NCBI GenBank assembly: GCA_019058425.1
Contig: JAHPYZ010000025.1
Span: 1 to 33,643, forward strand
Length of the DNA stretch: 33,643 bases
Origin: Promethearchaeota archaeon
GTDB lineage: Archaea; Asgardarchaeota; Lokiarchaeia; Sigyniarchaeales; SOKP01
Reading direction: 5' to 3'
Of the stretch, positions 8,788 to 17,130 are shown in pieces. Made by a program: the position numbers and the translations under genes. Each line of letters opens with the position of its first letter. Position 1 is the first letter of the stretch. A model generated the notes under the pieces. The model was given only the letters and a program-made list of their open reading frames with translations, searched no databases and had not been told where the DNA came from.

Positions 8788-9672
8788 ATTTCTAGAAAAA
8801 AAAATAATACTAGTGATGAGTCCAAGAACCAAGATGCTGAATCAAGTTTTTATTATGCGCTTGGTCATGAAATCCGACGAAAAATAATAAAGATCATTGG
8901 AGATAATGAATTTACCACTTTTACTTACCTTAAAAATAAGCTTGGAGTGAGTACAGGAACTATTTATCATCATTTAGATACATTATCAGAACTAGTAGAA
9001 CAAAAACAAGATAAGAAATATTATTTGAAAGAATTGGGAGTATATGCCTATAATTCTTTAAAAAATAACATAGAAACAATTAAATCGCCTGATTTTACTC
9101 ATAGAGAATTTAAATCACCAATATTACGCAAATTGATGTGGATCTCATCAAAAAGGTTCATTCAGTTTGAAGAGAAAGATAAAAAGCTCTCTATCATTAT
9201 ATCTTTAGGATTATTGACAATCGGTACACTTCTATGTGGATTAAATGGATTTTATTCATTCTTGTTATTTTTTATTGATAATAATAATACACTTCTATTT
9301 TTCCAAGTTTTAATATATCTTAGCTTTATTCTAAATTTCTTTGTCTTTTTCATGATAATAGAAGGAATATCCAGATTTTTTTACAAAAGGAATGAAAATA
9401 CATTGAATTTCTTGATTTCTTTCGCAATCATTCAATTTCCTTTAATATTTTATCTAATATTCCATATAATTTTCAAATGGTCAGATCTACTAAATATTAG
9501 TATCTTTAATTTAATTGATAAAGTTTTATTAATAATTTTTCAGGTGTGGTCTCTCTGGTTATTATCTTATAGTTTATGTGCTAAAAAAGGATTAAAAATT
9601 GAGAGTAGTCTAATTGTTTCACTTTTAACTCATTACGGTGGTTTTACGATAATTTTACTGTTCTTGGTATAG
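8788..9672 (+). CDS. Membrane-anchored winged-helix (ArsR-like) regulator, non-canonical start
   Basis: The frame encodes an N-terminal winged-helix DNA-binding domain followed by four membrane helices. The domain is visible as ALGHEIRRKIIKIIGDNEF, then FTYLKNKLGVSTGTIYHHLD, the recognition helix of ArsR/HTH_20 repressors. Membrane segments follow at about residues 130-160, 165-195, 205-230 and 240-290. The frame is open from 8746, but the first ATG/GTG/TTG is the GTG at 8947, inside the recognition helix region, which would destroy the domain. The start given here is the ATT at 8788, seven bases after an AGGGA purine stretch (8776-8780); it is a guess. Alternatives are ATT at 8785, a -1 frameshift from the preceding gene, or a sequence error. 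The 3' end overlaps the convergent ATP-grasp gene by 29 bases. Target genes are unknown. Confidence 0.65.
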   Translation: MSRKKNNTSDESKNQDAESSFYYALGHEIRRKIIKIIGDNEFTTFTYLKNKLGVSTGTIYHHLDTLSELVEQKQDKKYYLKELGVYAYNSLKNNIETIKSPDFTHREFKSPILRKLMWISSKRFIQFEEKDKKLSIIISLGLLTIGTLLCGLNGFYSFLLFFIDNNNTLLFFQVLIYLSFILNFFVFFMIIEGISRFFYKRNENTLNFLISFAIIQFPLIFYLIFHIIFKWSDLLNISIFNLIDKVLLIIFQVWSLWLLSYSLCAKKGLKIESSLIVSLLTHYGGFTIILLFLV

Positions 9673-10948
9673 AAATGTTGAAGTTTAGGTTTTTCATGTG
9701 ACTAATTATCTCATTCATTCTTATCTTCGAAGAGAGAGAATTATTTGATTTCGTTGCAATAAAACATGAGAAATTTCTGGAATTATCTAGAGAAATTGGG
9801 GGAGTTACAAACTCTGGGATTAATTTTATAAGTTTTGGCATTACTTCTTCATAATATTTTTCCATATTTTCAAAATCCTTATAAAAAAAGTCAAGACGAG
9901 TAAAACGAGAATGATGTAGAAATTTTATTTCAGGGTTATATAAAGATTTGAATCTAGAATTGAAAATTATTTCTGCACAATTTACATTAACTACATTTCT
10001 TAACCCAATATACGATGTAGTTAACCTAGGATTGATTTCTATACAACTGAAGGAATTATCATACTTTCTTATGATATCTATCCCAAAATATCCTTCTATT
10101 TTTAGGAGATTTATCTTTTTCAGTAAAATATATAGTTCTTTAATGATTTCATTATAGTTCTCTAAAGGTGTATATCCACCAAAATATTCAAATCTGGATC
10201 CCTTGATCATAATATCTTGTGAATTAACACCCATAACTATTGGAATCTCATTTAAATTTTGATTCCGTATCAAGGAAATACTAAAATCCTGTCCTTTAAT
10301 ATACTCTTGAAGTATATAATTACTTCTATTTTTTGAATTCATCTTATAGTTACTAAGAAAATTCGTTAATTGAGATTCTCTTTCAAAATAATGAGTCGAT
10401 TCTGCCCCTACACCATCTTCAGGTTTGATCACAATAGGGTATTTTAATGTCTTAGTTTTTTGAAAAATGAAATCATTGTCTAAATAGTCCTCTTTATATG
10501 GTATTCTATAAGTTTTTGGAGTTAAAATCCCTCTATCTTTAAATAAATTATAAGTTATAATTTTTGATGTCGCATTCTGAATCCCATAGAGATTTGTACT
10601 TAATATTTTTTTACTATATTTCTTAACCAAATCAGTTAACTCATACAAGATGTTGGAAGTTTCCGGAGCTATGATAAAGACGTATTTACATGCTTTCATT
10701 AACTTTTTAAAAGCTTTTATATAATTTTCGTATGGACTTACATTTCTTATTACATCAGCTTGTAAAAATTTAGATAAGAAAGAAACTCTTAAATCCAATA
10801 ATGTAGATATTTCGAATCCTAAAGTTTTAAAGTCAGCAATGATCGATCTTAACATGCTAAATCCTTCGCAAAAAAGGGAAGTTGGTATATTAACTTTATT
10901 CAAACCTCCGCCAGAAATATATTCGAAAATAAAAATCTTATCTTTCAT
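9644..10948 (-). CDS. ATP-grasp ligase, MfnD-like (COG1821)
   Basis: A 434-residue cytosolic ATP-grasp enzyme. The N-terminus KIFIFEYISGGGL is characteristic of the COG1821 group that includes MfnD, the tyramine-L-glutamate ligase of methanofuran synthesis. The ATP-grasp core starts near residue 165 with KYPIVIKPEDGVGAEST (nucleotide-binding lysine and glycine-rich loop), followed by ILQEYIKGQDFSISLI. The Mg-binding end of the fold is IEGYFGIDIIRKY and CIEINPRLTTSYIGL, with the expected Asp, Glu and Asn. Such enzymes join a carboxylate to an amine through an acyl phosphate. The C-terminal ~100 residues are less typical. No other methanofuran gene is in the window, so the substrate is uncertain. 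Its 3' end overlaps the convergent winged-helix gene by 29 bases. Confidence 0.8.
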   Translation of the reverse strand: MKDKIFIFEYISGGGLNKVNIPTSLFCEGFSMLRSIIADFKTLGFEISTLLDLRVSFLSKFLQADVIRNVSPYENYIKAFKKLMKACKYVFIIAPETSNILYELTDLVKKYSKKILSTNLYGIQNATSKIITYNLFKDRGILTPKTYRIPYKEDYLDNDFIFQKTKTLKYPIVIKPEDGVGAESTHYFERESQLTNFLSNYKMNSKNRSNYILQEYIKGQDFSISLIRNQNLNEIPIVMGVNSQDIMIKGSRFEYFGGYTPLENYNEIIKELYILLKKINLLKIEGYFGIDIIRKYDNSFSCIEINPRLTTSYIGLRNVVNVNCAEIIFNSRFKSLYNPEIKFLHHSRFTRLDFFYKDFENMEKYYEEVMPKLIKLIPEFVTPPISLDNSRNFSCFIATKSNNSLSSKIRMNEIISHMKNLNFNISIPRTVKLS

Positions 10949-11086
10949 CTTATTTTAATTAAAAATCTCAAGATTCAGTTTTTATAGAATGGTCGGACAT
11001 TAAAATGTTTTTATAGATTAGTTTTAAAATGATGATTAAATTATCATAATTAACTCAAATTTAATAAAAAACTGAAAGATTTGAAT

Positions 11087-12319
11087 ATGACTTTTTTTCC
11101 AGAGGAGGTAATGCAACGCATTAGATACCTCCACTTCTCAATAAAAAAAATTGAGAGTGCCTTAGAAAAAGAAGATGAGAGCTTTAATTTAGACGATCTA
11201 AATCTTATTCTGGAATATACTAAGGTTTTAAATATAAATTATGGCAATGAAAACCATAAAGAAATTTTAAAAAATTTAGATATCACTCCAATTTTTAATG
11301 ATGCTATAGCAAATAAAGACATAGAAATTCAAGATATTATGTTTGAATGTGCACGTGCTTTATGGGTTATGGCAAAAGCTTATTCCCAATTAGCTGAAAA
11401 ATATGAAGAAGTAGAAGAATGGGAGAATGCAATTATAGCAATGACTGAATGTAGCAAAATATATAAAACTGCTGCTTATTTCAGTGCTGCTGTTGTACAC
11501 CAAAATGAAAAGGGAGTAATAATCACTTCAGAAAATTTAGAGTTAAAATCTGAAGAGTCACGAATCCTTGCTCAAAGTACTGCTGCATTACGAGAAGAAA
11601 ACAATAATAATATTTATTTTTCCTCTAAATTGTATGCGGGTCTCAGTTTATTATCAAAACGATTGTTTTATCTGAAAAAGCATGAAGAGAAAAGGAAACA
11701 GCAAATCAGAGCTCAATTCCATTATGATATGGGGAAAGCATGTTTTCTTAAAGCCCGAGCTTCATTAGAATCCTCAATTACAACTATTAATCAGGAAAAA
11801 GTTAAAAAATTGCAACAAAAAGCTGGATGGTATTATATAAAAGCAAAGGATATCTGGGAGGAAATGCTAAACAACCTTTCACTTTCAGGTGAAGAAAAAG
11901 AAAATGTTGAATTAAATTTATCAATAGTTGAGGATAATTTAAAAGAAATTGATTTTGAAGAACTCAATTATGAAGATATAAAAAAAATACAAGATCCTGA
12001 ACCAATCATCATTATTCCAGAGAATCTTGCTCCATTTGTACCAAAGAGTATCATATTTTTAACTAAATTTGTACCTAAAGACTTGAATGTTAAACGATTT
12101 AAATCTTACCAAAGAAAGAAACTGGAAGAAAAAATTCCCTATAGCAAAAAAGAAAAATTGATTGATAAGAAAGCGGGAGTTGTAAGAACTATTAATGAGC
12201 TAAAATTGTTAAAAGATAATAATGAGATTGAAGTTGATAAATTTGCAGAGCTCATGGAAAAATACTCTACAAAACTTAAAATGATTGACTCAGCTATAGA
12301 AAAATTAGCTAAAAAATAA
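11087..12319 (+). CDS. All-helical TPR/BRO1-like protein with C-terminal coiled coil
   Basis: A 410-residue soluble, almost entirely helical protein. The stretch from about 85 to 285 has the helix order of BRO1 domains (ALIX, Bro1, HD-PTP): a helix bundle leading to AYFSAAVVHQNEKGV, then an LKSEESRILAQSTAALREE helix. The latter resembles the BRO1 segment with LAQAQE, followed by a SSKLYAGLSLLSKRLF helix (compare AKLA...YY..A) and a RAQFHYDMGKACFLKA helix (compare AxxHxxxAxxYxxA). A Pro-rich link (about 310-335) and a charged coiled coil (335-410) follow. BRO1 proteins bind ESCRT-III subunits in eukaryotes. The assignment rests on pattern matching by eye; generic TPR is the alternative. A TTG at 11081 would add two residues; ATG 11087 is preferred. 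The flanking genes give no ESCRT context. Confidence 0.55.
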   Translation: MTFFPEEVMQRIRYLHFSIKKIESALEKEDESFNLDDLNLILEYTKVLNINYGNENHKEILKNLDITPIFNDAIANKDIEIQDIMFECARALWVMAKAYSQLAEKYEEVEEWENAIIAMTECSKIYKTAAYFSAAVVHQNEKGVIITSENLELKSEESRILAQSTAALREENNNNIYFSSKLYAGLSLLSKRLFYLKKHEEKRKQQIRAQFHYDMGKACFLKARASLESSITTINQEKVKKLQQKAGWYYIKAKDIWEEMLNNLSLSGEEKENVELNLSIVEDNLKEIDFEELNYEDIKKIQDPEPIIIIPENLAPFVPKSIIFLTKFVPKDLNVKRFKSYQRKKLEEKIPYSKKEKLIDKKAGVVRTINELKLLKDNNEIEVDKFAELMEKYSTKLKMIDSAIEKLAKK

Positions 12320-12345
12320 GACATTCCATATTATTATATAATATT

Positions 12346-12804
12346 TTATTCTTCTATTCCTATTGATGATTTTTTTTCTTTTTCTATATATTTTTCACGA
12401 TTAGTGTCTATTTCAAAATCTCGTCGAGTCTCCTCCAAAAAAAGTAAATCATAGACTTCTTTAAGAACTAATCCAATTATCATAATTTCCATCAGAAAAA
12501 TGAGAGAGACCATTATCATTTCTAAGTTGTGTAAATTTCTGAAAAAGAGAGAGGCAAATAAAAAAGAATGTGGGATGTATAATAATGTTATAACTCCAAT
12601 CCTCTTTCCAAATATAATTATGTTCTTATTTTCCAACTTAAAAATCTTTTCTAATCTCAAAGCATTCCATAAATAGTACAAAGAAAACAAAATGTTAATT
12701 AAACATAAGAAAATAATTAAATCTCGTTCCTGTATCATCAAATTAATGTATGGTTTTAATACTATTGACCCAATCATAAAAGTCAATGAAAAGATAAATA
12801 TCAT
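12346..12804 (-). CDS. Four-helix membrane protein, unknown function
   Basis: Not recognised. The 152-residue product has membrane segments at about 1-17, 27-47, 68-88 and 95-118, and a charged cytosolic tail (ETRRDFEIDTNREKYIEKEKK...). The first available start is the ATG at 12802-12804, which lies almost inside the first helix. The frame is open for another 21 codons upstream and reads a polar segment then LLSLSL, so the real N-terminus may be longer with an unusual start. It is convergent with the BRO1-like gene, 26 bases away, and divergent from the large membrane protein gene at 12950. Confidence 0.55.
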   Translation of the reverse strand: MIFIFSLTFMIGSIVLKPYINLMIQERDLIIFLCLINILFSLYYLWNALRLEKIFKLENKNIIIFGKRIGVITLLYIPHSFLFASLFFRNLHNLEMIMVSLIFLMEIMIIGLVLKEVYDLLFLEETRRDFEIDTNREKYIEKEKKSSIGIEE

Positions 12805-12949
12805 TAATGATAATGATAATAAACCATCATGGAAATCTTTATAATCTAAGTTTTTTCCACCATTCTTAGTAAGATTAGAAAATTAAACTTTTATTAAAGA
12901 AAGAAATTAACAATATAATAATTGATTTTACTTTAAAAAAAAGAGAGTT

Positions 12950-14635
12950 ATGAGCGTTTTAACTGAGAAAGAAATTGATAAACTTAAAGAAAATCATCCA
13001 ATTAAAAAAATATTTAGATTTACATTTCTAATTATTGGAATTTTCATAAGTTTTATTGGAATTTTACTAATTTTAATGGGGATGGATTTTGGAATAAGCA
13101 TTGATGATATTAATATTTCTTTTATTATCGACGTTCTAATTATTATTCTTGGGATGATTATTACATCTAAATTTTTTATTGCACCATATTATCTAAGAGA
13201 GAATTCTTTAACTACGAAAAAATTAAGTGAATTAAGAGAACCTGTAGAAATTAACTTAAAATTTAATTCAATAGCAATAACTCGATTTTTCGCTGCTATT
13301 ATATTTATATTTGTTGGTATTCTAACACTCCTAATCTTTGGAACTGATGTGGGCCATAATGTCACATATGGGAGTGCTGTGGTTCTAGGGGGCCCCTCTT
13401 TTTTTTATGTGACAGGACTTCCAGCATTAAGTATTGGTTTTGGATTATTTCTTTATTTCATTATAAGCCCTTTTAGGGGTAATTTTTCAAAGTCAAAAAA
13501 TTTTTACTTTTTTTATGAGATCCGCCCTTTTTGTCCTTGGTTAACAGAAATTCCAAAGAAAGATATTGAAGCACTAAGATATCAAAATAACCATCTTGGT
13601 CCAAAACTTGGATGGGTAATGTTAATCTTACCATTTATTGTACTTCAGCTTATGACAGCGATTCCGTTGTTTTTTGTTGAGAGTGCGGGACCCGATTATG
13701 TATTATCATGGACTTTTCTAATTATTTCTCTGTTAGAAATAATTGCTTTAATGTTACTAATCTTATCCCAACAATACTATTTTGAAATTGCTACAAAAAC
13801 TCACTTGTATGAAATGTGGTTTTCTCCTTTTCAATTAAAAAAACGATTAGAATTACCAGAAGAATTTGGCAACTTTTTTGAATGTGGAATAGAGAAGGGA
13901 ATTGAAAACAATCCGAGTTTTACTAATGTAAATGATACTCATTTCCAATTATTTGATTTAATATTTGGATTATTCTTAATTATATCAGCAATAGTAATGT
14001 TAACCCAAATGATCTTATTTGGACCATTATATTGGTGGGCTGCATTAATGTATGGTATAATGTTATTAATTAAATCTTTTTCCTTTGACTTCAGCAGGAA
14101 GGGAGAGGATAAATTTTATTATGATAAGGAACATAAGATCTTTAAATTTAGGAGAAATTTTAGTTATAAATTTCATAATATCACTGCTCATAATATAGAA
14201 TACGTGAAAGTAAGAAAGTGGTTTAGAAAATTAGATTTTTTTGATATATTTGGTATCGGATCTATGCTTGTAATGTTAACAATTCAACAAATACAAGGTT
14301 GGGCACTAGTAAATTCAATTTCTGTTATTACTGATAATATAATTAGTACTATTTATATGGGAATTGTTTTAATTTTTGTAATACTATACGTATGTCTTCC
14401 TATTGATGTGATTGAATTTAAAACACCATCTATTCTTTATCGAATCCGAATAACTTTAAAATTTAATGGCAAAGGTATAATTCATAAGTTTTACAATAAC
14501 TTAAGGGAATTTCCAAAGGAAGTCTTGAAAGATGATTTGTTTAAAACTTTCATTTTAAGGATAAGTATTATATTATTTCTGATATTAGGATCTGTATTTT
14601 ATTCGATTTATACTCTTATAGCATTTATTACCTAA
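12950..14635 (+). CDS. Large polytopic membrane protein, possibly with PH-like insertions
   Basis: Not recognised by name. The 561-residue protein has about ten to twelve membrane segments, arranged mostly as pairs separated by short beta-rich, charged loops: about 165-200 (KNFYFFYEIRPFCPWLTEIPKKDIEALRY), about 375-420 (DKFYYDKEHKIFKFRR...NITAHNIEYVKVRKW) and about 480-530 (VIEFKTPSILYRIRITLKF). Paired helices followed by strands ending in an I..IE.V..R-like segment resemble bacterial PH-domain membrane proteins (YdbS/YdbT type), suggesting three repeats of a two-helix plus PH-like unit. This is inference from pattern only. It is followed 69 bases later by a short gene on the same strand. Confidence 0.6.
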   Translation: MSVLTEKEIDKLKENHPIKKIFRFTFLIIGIFISFIGILLILMGMDFGISIDDINISFIIDVLIIILGMIITSKFFIAPYYLRENSLTTKKLSELREPVEINLKFNSIAITRFFAAIIFIFVGILTLLIFGTDVGHNVTYGSAVVLGGPSFFYVTGLPALSIGFGLFLYFIISPFRGNFSKSKNFYFFYEIRPFCPWLTEIPKKDIEALRYQNNHLGPKLGWVMLILPFIVLQLMTAIPLFFVESAGPDYVLSWTFLIISLLEIIALMLLILSQQYYFEIATKTHLYEMWFSPFQLKKRLELPEEFGNFFECGIEKGIENNPSFTNVNDTHFQLFDLIFGLFLIISAIVMLTQMILFGPLYWWAALMYGIMLLIKSFSFDFSRKGEDKFYYDKEHKIFKFRRNFSYKFHNITAHNIEYVKVRKWFRKLDFFDIFGIGSMLVMLTIQQIQGWALVNSISVITDNIISTIYMGIVLIFVILYVCLPIDVIEFKTPSILYRIRITLKFNGKGIIHKFYNNLREFPKEVLKDDLFKTFILRISIILFLILGSVFYSIYTLIAFIT

Positions 14636-14704
14636 CCATTCTTGTTTGTTTGAATTCATTTGCAAATATTTGCTCTTTTTATTCTAAGCAATCTTCTTAT
14701 TATT

Positions 14705-14968
14705 ATGTCTGAACAAACTTCAATTCTAATGTATATTAAAAATATGCTTGCAGATTTAATTTATATCAATGGTATAATTGCAACTGAGCTAATTAAAGTA
14801 ACAGAAAACACCGCAACCATACGACGTGGCGAGGAATTTTTGGAGAAGACGAGTTGTCTTGAAGAACATCTTGAATTAAACAAATCAATAATTGAGATTG
14901 TAAAAAAATATCAAAGAAAACCATCAGATATTGCTGGATTAGAAAAACACATAATAAAACATCAATAA
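14705..14968 (+). CDS. Small helical protein, unknown function
   Basis: Not recognised. From the ATG at 14705 it encodes 87 residues that look wholly helical and soluble (MSEQTSILMYIKNMLADLIY...). An in-frame TTG at 14660 would add a 15-residue hydrophobic stretch but sits in a poor context, so the internal ATG is preferred. The stop is 22 bases before the IscU-like gene and the two are probably cotranscribed. There are two cysteines at most and no metal-binding motif. A helper of the IscU-like protein is possible from position only. Confidence 0.55.
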   Translation: MSEQTSILMYIKNMLADLIYINGIIATELIKVTENTATIRRGEEFLEKTSCLEEHLELNKSIIEIVKKYQRKPSDIAGLEKHIIKHQ

Positions 14969-14990
14969 CACCTTTATAAATGACAAGAGA

Positions 14991-15428
14991 ATGCCAAAGG
15001 ATTTTGATAAATTAGTTAATAAAATGCAAAAGGAAATAATACAAAAAGAAATCGAAGACCACAATGAGAAAATAGTAAGTCTTTATTATAATCCTCAAAA
15101 TTGGGGAAAACCACCATTTGAGGAAATAACTGTATATGAAGAACAGCGAGGTGGTCCAAAACAATACTTTTTAGGTTTATACTTAAAAATTGAGAAAAAT
15201 ATTATTTCTAATGCACATTTCGTAACCAATGGATGTGGTGTCATGGTGGCAGTAGGCTCTCAAATGACAATATTACTTATTGGTAAATCTATTGAATTTG
15301 CTGAAGATTTAAAATCCGAAGATATAATATCTGCCCTAAAAGGAATACCTCATGATGAGAAACATTGCACTTATTTAGCAATTGATACATTGAAAAATGT
15401 AATTAAAAAATATAAACTTGAAAAATGA
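14991..15428 (+). CDS. IscU/NifU-N-like protein lacking the first scaffold cysteine
   Basis: A 145-residue protein with the IscU fold pattern: LYYNPQNWGKPPF near 31-43 (usual xxPxNxG), FVTNGCGVMVAVGSQMTILLIGKS at 77-100 (usual GCGxxxAxSSxxTExxxGKS) and IPHDEKHCTYLAIDTLKNVI at 119-138 (usual P..KxHCSxLAxxAI). IscU assembles 2Fe-2S clusters on three cysteines. The second (C82) and third (C126) are present, but the CGD position is occupied by the sequence after RGGP (about 53-57), with no cysteine or following Asp. Two-cysteine homologues are known in anaerobes, and whether they build clusters is unclear. It lies between a small helical protein gene and an alpha/beta hydrolase gene, with 22- and 12-base gaps. 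Confidence 0.75.
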   Translation: MPKDFDKLVNKMQKEIIQKEIEDHNEKIVSLYYNPQNWGKPPFEEITVYEEQRGGPKQYFLGLYLKIEKNIISNAHFVTNGCGVMVAVGSQMTILLIGKSIEFAEDLKSEDIISALKGIPHDEKHCTYLAIDTLKNVIKKYKLEK

Positions 15429-15440
15429 TTTCTGTTTATA

Positions 15441-16163
15441 ATGATAGATTTGAAAATTGAAAACATCGATATTCCAATAAAATCAGATAATATTAAACTG
15501 AAGGGATCAATTTACTATACTTCGAATACTCCTTTAAAAGCTCCATGGATAATAATTTTACCGGGATTTTTAGCACATCGAGGAACTAAATTTGTAAAAG
15601 CTTTCTGTGAAAGATTTGCAGATGCTGGAAATTATGTACTCTCATATGATTATAGAGATCATGGAGAGCATTTAAAAAAAACACATAGTTTTGATTTTAT
15701 TAAAACAACACCAAAAATTTTTTCAGATATTCACGAAGTTATAAGTTGGATAATAGAAACTCAAACAGAGAGACTGTTAGGTAAGAAAATTGCGTTATTT
15801 GGAAGGAGTTATGGTGGAGCAATAATATTGACTCATGGTTTTATAGATGAGAGAGCAAAAATCTTAATTGCTCTTTGTACAAGATATGATTATTCAACAG
15901 TTCAATTAAAAATATCAGATGATCTTGTAAAAAAGATGAGCCCTAAATATTTTATAGATAATAATCCTTTAAATAATGAAAGAATTCTGATAGCACATTG
16001 TAAAGATGATCTCAGAATGCCTTTTGAAAATATACTTCAAATTAAAGAGCATTTGGGGTTAAAAAGTGAGAATGTTTTGGTATATGAAGTTGGTGGTCAT
16101 TCATTTAAGGGTCATCGAGATGAACTTTTTGAAAAAGTAAAGGATTTCTTGAAAAAATTATAA
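15441..16163 (+). CDS. Alpha/beta hydrolase (serine hydrolase)
   Basis: A 240-residue soluble hydrolase. The nucleophile elbow is GRSYGG with Ser123. The oxyanion strand is IILPGFLAHRG (about 37-47). The acid is in HCKDDLRMP (Asp189 or Asp190) and the base is H220 in VGGHSF, so the catalytic triad is complete and correctly ordered. The layout matches the S33/lysophospholipase-like branch (COG1073/COG2267), and substrates could be esters or lipids. It starts 12 bases after the IscU-like gene on the same strand and lies upstream of prs, which has its own TATA-like box and ribosome binding site. Confidence 0.85.
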   Translation: MIDLKIENIDIPIKSDNIKLKGSIYYTSNTPLKAPWIIILPGFLAHRGTKFVKAFCERFADAGNYVLSYDYRDHGEHLKKTHSFDFIKTTPKIFSDIHEVISWIIETQTERLLGKKIALFGRSYGGAIILTHGFIDERAKILIALCTRYDYSTVQLKISDDLVKKMSPKYFIDNNPLNNERILIAHCKDDLRMPFENILQIKEHLGLKSENVLVYEVGGHSFKGHRDELFEKVKDFLKKL

Positions 16164-16170
16164 GAAAAGA

Positions 16171-16214
16171 AATTATAAATAAATTATCAATTATCATAAT
16201 ATTGGGTGAGACTT
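16171..16214 (+). promoter_or_regulatory. Promoter and ribosome binding site of prs
   Basis: An AATTATAAATAAATT TATA-like box at 16171-16185 is followed about 25 bases later by a GGGTGAG Shine-Dalgarno at 16204-16210, four bases before ATG 16215. The Shine-Dalgarno decides the start: the GTG at 16206 lies inside it and is therefore rejected as initiator. Confidence 0.55.
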
Positions 16215-17117
16215 ATGGAAAAAATATTAATTGCTGGACCAGCATCACAAATTCTTGGTATTAGGATAGCAGAAGATTTAGGTATTGATTCAATAAATAC
16301 AGAAGGTAAAAAGTTCCCAGATGGTGAAAACTATATTAGAATTAACATAGAAAATGAAACTTTAATCGCCGGTAAAGAAGTTATAATTGTACAATCAATG
16401 GGTCCAAGTGCTAGTGCTGATCAAAATGCTCGTTTAATGGAACTTTTTATGATGATTGATTCTGTTAAACGTATGGGTGCTGAAAAAATAATTGTAGTTG
16501 CCCCTTATCTAGCCTATGCACGTCAAGATAAAATATTTAGACCAGGAGAAAGTCAATTTGCAAATGCAGTTATCAATATGCTTAACTATTTTGGGATAGA
16601 TGAACTCTATTCTGTTGATATACATGCTCCAATAATATTGAATGAATGTACATGTAAAGCGATAAATATTGATTCAATGAAATTACTTGCAGATTATATT
16701 AAGGCACGGGGTGCTACAGATATTGTAGTGGTTGCTCCAGATAAAGGAGCTATAGAAAGATCAAATGCATTTGCAACACATTTTGGTGAGGATATTCCTG
16801 TAGAAGTGTTTGAGAAAAAAAGAGATGTGAAAACTGGAGAAATACAAATGAGTGGGAGCTCGAATCTTAATGAAAAAGATGTTGTTATTGCGGATGATAT
16901 CATTGCTACAGGGGGAACAATGGCAACTGCAACAAAGATAGCACGGGAAAGCGGTGCTAGGAAGATTTTCGCTGTAGCTACACATGCTCTACTACTACAA
17001 CAAGCAAAATATCGGATTATAAAAGCAGGAGCTGATGAAATTATTGGGACGGATTCAATTGACAATGAAGTGTGTAAGGTTTCATTAGCAAAAATTATTG
17101 CTGATTATTTAAAATAA
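16215..17117 (+). CDS. prs: Ribose-phosphate pyrophosphokinase (PRPP synthetase)
   Basis: Makes 5-phosphoribosyl-1-diphosphate from ribose 5-phosphate and ATP for nucleotide, His and Trp synthesis, in the cytosol. From ATG 16215 the product is 300 residues, close to archaeal homologues (280-300). Visible motifs are FPDGENYIRI (34-43), the ATP-loop YARQDKIFRPGE (101-112), VDIHAP with the divalent-ion His (134-139), the VVAPDKGAIERS segment (172-183) and the PRPP-binding loop VVIADDIIATGGT (223-235). An upstream GGGTGAG ribosome binding site supports this start rather than the GTG nine bases earlier. It is convergent with the UPF0200 kinase gene, 13 bases away. Confidence 0.96.
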   Translation: MEKILIAGPASQILGIRIAEDLGIDSINTEGKKFPDGENYIRINIENETLIAGKEVIIVQSMGPSASADQNARLMELFMMIDSVKRMGAEKIIVVAPYLAYARQDKIFRPGESQFANAVINMLNYFGIDELYSVDIHAPIILNECTCKAINIDSMKLLADYIKARGATDIVVVAPDKGAIERSNAFATHFGEDIPVEVFEKKRDVKTGEIQMSGSSNLNEKDVVIADDIIATGGTMATATKIARESGARKIFAVATHALLLQQAKYRIIKAGADEIIGTDSIDNEVCKVSLAKIIADYLK

Positions 17118-17130
17118 GAGTTTTAAATTA

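Noticed and set aside
8947..9672. GTG at 8947 as start of the winged-helix protein
   Set aside because: It would cut the DNA-binding domain in the recognition-helix region, while the upstream in-frame codons encode the missing helices.
14660..14704. TTG start adding a hydrophobic N-terminus (signal or anchor) to the small helical protein
   Set aside because: No ribosome binding site, and a normal ATG follows at 14705; the added residues are T-rich intergenic sequence read as codons.
16694..17065. Minus-strand open frames opposite prs
   Set aside because: Antisense shadows of a clear, well-conserved gene; low-complexity product with no recognisable domain.
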